DNA from: JASLEW01 sp035544895
GTDB taxonomy: Bacteria; Acidobacteriota; Thermoanaerobaculia; Multivoradales; UBA5704
Assembly (NCBI GenBank): GCA_035544895.1
Contig: DASZZM010000026.1
Coordinates: forward strand, 39,554-103,553
Length of the DNA stretch: 64,000 nucleotides
Direction: 5' to 3'
Under the pieces are notes generated by a model that saw only the letters and a list, made by a program, of their open reading frames with translations, was not told where the DNA came from and made no database searches. Of this stretch, positions 62,072 to 64,000 are shown piece after piece (position 1 is the stretch's first letter; every line of letters starts with the position of its first letter). The position numbers were made by a program, and so were the translations under genes.

Positions 62072-62977
62072 ATGGCGAGGAATGGAAAGCTCGTTGTGCT
62101 GGCTCTGGGCCTGGCAGGCCTGGCCGCGCTCTCGCTCCGCGCCGAAGAAGCCGCGGACACCACCTGGAAGAAGGTCGATGGCGTTTTCGGCGCGGCCGGC
62201 AAGGACCTCCCCGGGGGTGTCCATCGCTTCGGCTGGCCGCGACGCGACCTGAAGGTGCGGATCGGAGAGGTGCCGGTGCAGGCGGCCCTGGGACTCGGTT
62301 CCTGGGGTGCGTTCGTGAAGACCGGACACGGCGATCAGGCGATGGCGATGGGAGATCTCGTGCTGCTGGAGTCGGAGCTCGCGCCCGTCGTCTCGGCGCT
62401 CCAGGCCGGCGGCATCGACATCGCGGCCATCCACAACCACCTCGTCGGCGAGACGCCTCACGTCGTCTACCTGCACTTCTCCGGGCACGGCGACGCGGCG
62501 GCGCTCGCCATGAGCTTGAAACATGCGCTCGGGCAGACGGCGACGCCGCTTGCCGCTGCCGGCCCGCCGGCAAAGCCCTTGCCGGCCGACGAGCAGGCGT
62601 TCAACGCGGTGCAGGGGGTGCTGGGGCACAAAGGGGCTCTCGCCGGCACCGTCCTGCAGGTCGGCGTGCCGCGCGCCGAAAAGATCGAAGAAAACGGCAT
62701 GGAGGTGCCGGCGTCGATGGGGATGGCCAATGCGCTGAACTTCGAGCGCGTCGGCGACCAGGTGGCGGCGACCGGCGATTTCGTGCTGATCGCGCCAGAG
62801 GTCAACCCGGTGATCCGCGAGCTGCGGTCGCACGGGCTCGCGGTGACCGCCCTGCACTCCCACATGCTCGCCGAGACGCCGCGCCTCTTCTTCCTGCACT
62901 TCTGGGGCGTCGGCAGCCCCGAGAAGATCGCCGGCGCCCTCAAGGCAGCGCTGTCGAAAGTCAACACCAAGCCCTGA
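62072..62977 (+). CDS. DUF1259 (LppY/LpqO family) exported protein
   Basis: A 301-residue protein with RBS AAGGAG and a signal peptide (KLVVLALGLAGLAALSLRAE). Two DUF1259 repeats follow (~30-155 and ~175-300), each with an A..HNHL or LHSHML plus ETP motif: DIAAIHNHLVGETPHVVYLH and AVTALHSHMLAETPRLFFLH. The paired His residues suggest a metal site in each repeat. DUF1259 genes commonly accompany chrA in chromate clusters, and a chrA remnant follows 48 nt later. Under the shared operator at 61951. Confidence 0.85.
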   Translation: MARNGKLVVLALGLAGLAALSLRAEEAADTTWKKVDGVFGAAGKDLPGGVHRFGWPRRDLKVRIGEVPVQAALGLGSWGAFVKTGHGDQAMAMGDLVLLESELAPVVSALQAGGIDIAAIHNHLVGETPHVVYLHFSGHGDAAALAMSLKHALGQTATPLAAAGPPAKPLPADEQAFNAVQGVLGHKGALAGTVLQVGVPRAEKIEENGMEVPASMGMANALNFERVGDQVAATGDFVLIAPEVNPVIRELRSHGLAVTALHSHMLAETPRLFFLHFWGVGSPEKIAGALKAALSKVNTKP

Positions 62978-63024
62978 GAGGAGGGCGTGAGCCCGATGGC
63001 CGCGTCGGTCCCGGTGCACGCCGC

Positions 63025-63279
63025 CCCCCGCTGCTGCTCCGTTATGGCCGCAGCCGGCGGCTGCGCGGCTTTATCCGCGGCATCACCGTCACCGTCGTGG
63101 GGGTGCTCGTGGGCACCACCTTCCTGGTCGGGAGAACGGCGATCACCGACTGGCTGACCGCCGCGGTCGCCGTGCTCACCCTGGCGGCGCTCTTCCTCTG
63201 GAAGGGGCTGCCGGAGCCTCTCCTGGTCGCCCTCGGCGGCGTGCTGGGCATCGCGGCGCACTGGCTGCGCCCTGCCTGA
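63025..63279 (+). pseudogene. chrA: Chromate transporter ChrA, C-terminal fragment
   Basis: About 84 codons without a usable start codon read like the last part of ChrA: LLLRYGRSRRLRGFIRGITV, VGVLVGTTFLVGRTAITDWL, AAVAVLTLAALFLWKGLPEP, LLVALGGVLGIAAHW. Two membrane helices and the KxxPEP loop are recognisable. The N-terminal ~80% of the transporter, including the first CHR domain, is missing between the DUF1259 stop (62977) and here. The chromate pump is therefore lost, while chrB and the operator remain. Confidence 0.65.
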
Positions 63280-63334
63280 CCTCGGCGCGGCGGAATCCCT
63301 GGCTTCGAACCGACGAAAGACCATCCCGAGCCTT

Positions 63335-63362
63335 GTAACCTTTACGGTCCTCGCGACTCTGT
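63335..63362 (+). promoter_or_regulatory. ECF promoter of the cytochrome gene
   Basis: GTAACCT (63335-63341), 16-nt spacer, TCTGT (63358-63362). Same -35, -10, spacing and CGACTCTGT context as the promoters at 57978 and 58032. It is followed by a T-run and the start codon at 63444. Confidence 0.8.
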
Positions 63363-63443
63363 TTTTTTGTTGGTGAAGGGGAAGTTCGGCCCTGGCCCGC
63401 TAGAAAGGGCGCGCCGCGGTTCACTGGAAAGGAGAACTCTTCA

Positions 63444-64000
63444 TGTCCGCACGCAGGCAACCCCTGTACCTCGCGAGCCTCTTCTTGCTGGTGGTAGCTC
63501 TGGCAGCGGTCGCTGCTTTGGCGCCGCCCAGGGCGACCCCCTCCGGCAAGCAGCAACCTCGGGTGACATCATCTCCCACCTCTCGCTTCGATGACGCGAT
63601 CTCCCAACATGCGCAAAGGCTCCTGAGCGAAGGGCGGAGGGCCTTTCGCTTCGACACCTTTGGCGATGAGGCGTTCTGGGGGGATGCGCTGAAGCTGCAT
63701 CAGGCGATTGCGGGCGCGAAGCTCGGCGGCGTCGGTGGTGGCGTCAGCCCGCGCACGGCGCTCTCGGTGGGCCTCAAGGTAGATGTGGACGCGCTGCCCA
63801 AGGAGGTCGTGGCAGCGCTCGAGAAAGGTCAGGTCGACCTCGACGCCCCGGCCACCACTCTCACGCTGCTGAAGGTCAACTCGGTGGTGGGTCTCACCGG
63901 CTTCTTCAGCCAGGCCGGGAACCTGCGCTCCTTGGGTCTCCAATGCGCGTTCTGCCACTCGACGGTCGACGACTCGCTCGCTCCGGGGATCGGTCGGCGG
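63444..64000 (+). CDS. Exported c-type cytochrome, 3'-truncated by the window edge
   Basis: RBS AAAGGAG lies upstream of ATG 63444; 185 residues are visible. There is a signal peptide (LYLASLFLLVVALAAVAALA), then SQHAQRLLSEGRRAFRFDTF, GDEAFWGDALKLHQAIAGAK and, near the edge, CAFCHSTVDD, a CxxCH heme-c attachment site, followed by APGIGRR. Heme attachment means it acts in the periplasm, in electron transfer. It is the third member of the ECF regulon seen here. Confidence 0.85.

Overview
The window is a GC-rich bacterial chromosome segment with no rRNA genes. An Acidobacteriota source, perhaps class Thermoanaerobaculia, is the best guess. It rests on an ADOP-type duplicated FtsX permease at the left edge, a GMC-oxidoreductase/DUF1080 remnant, and the mix of heavy-metal genes with very large NRPS genes. 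This is inference from family content, not a phylogenetic result.

Layout. (1) 1-6363: a compact co-directional cassette of ADOP permease (left-truncated), a 35-residue cysteine-rich peptide, a PqqD-like/M50 membrane metalloprotease, a TPR protein and an exported protein with a thioredoxin-like half whose CxxC position reads SPYS. It looks like an undescribed RiPP-type (ribosomal peptide) system. (2) 6364-8206: a scar holding IS21-family end repeats, an IstA N-terminus fused to a truncated DUF3631 gene, and the 3' half of a tRNA-Arg(CCU). (3) 8250-19490: M20 peptidase, SDR, trxB, a MoxR/VWA pair, an MNT/HEPN toxin-antitoxin pair, two paralogous lipoproteins separated by a decayed toxin-antitoxin locus, trmL and a methyltransferase. 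(4) 19666-49977: a tightly packed run of multicopper oxidase, TolC-like outer-membrane factor and two NRPS genes of 4409 and 4808 residues. The NRPS line reads ACP-[C-A-PCP]-[C-A-PCP-E]-[C-A(nMT)-PCP]//[C-A-PCP]-[C-A-PCP]-[C*-A-PCP]-[C-A-PCP]-TE. This predicts a heptapeptide, probably N-acylated, with one D-residue, one N-methylated residue and possibly one dehydro-residue. (5) 50042-56988: M48 peptidase, a Cys-rich exported protein, a Met/His-rich exported protein, a MerR regulator, ChrB, and a SyrP-like dioxygenase that could tailor the NRPS product. (6) 57241-64000: an ECF sigma factor with its apparent regulon (DoxX-like operon and a c-type cytochrome), several decayed genes (glycosyltransferase, GMC oxidoreductase, chrA), a beta-propeller protein and a DUF1259 protein.

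Two regulatory circuits can be read from the DNA. First, three copies of GTAACCT-N16-TCTGT lie upstream of the ECF sigma gene itself, the DoxX operon and the cytochrome gene. Second, a 30-bp element, ACCAGTTG-N14-CAACTGGT (one arm imperfect at the chrB copy), overlaps a TTGACA-N18-TAGAAC promoter both upstream of chrB and in the DUF1259/beta-propeller intergenic region. A chrA remnant lies just downstream of DUF1259, so the second circuit looks like a partly decayed chromate-response regulon.

A dispersed, modular repeat family (a 39-bp module and a 20-bp palindrome) has entered coding sequences in frame. Copies sit in NRPS adenylation domains, where they make low-complexity linkers, and at the chrB C-terminus.
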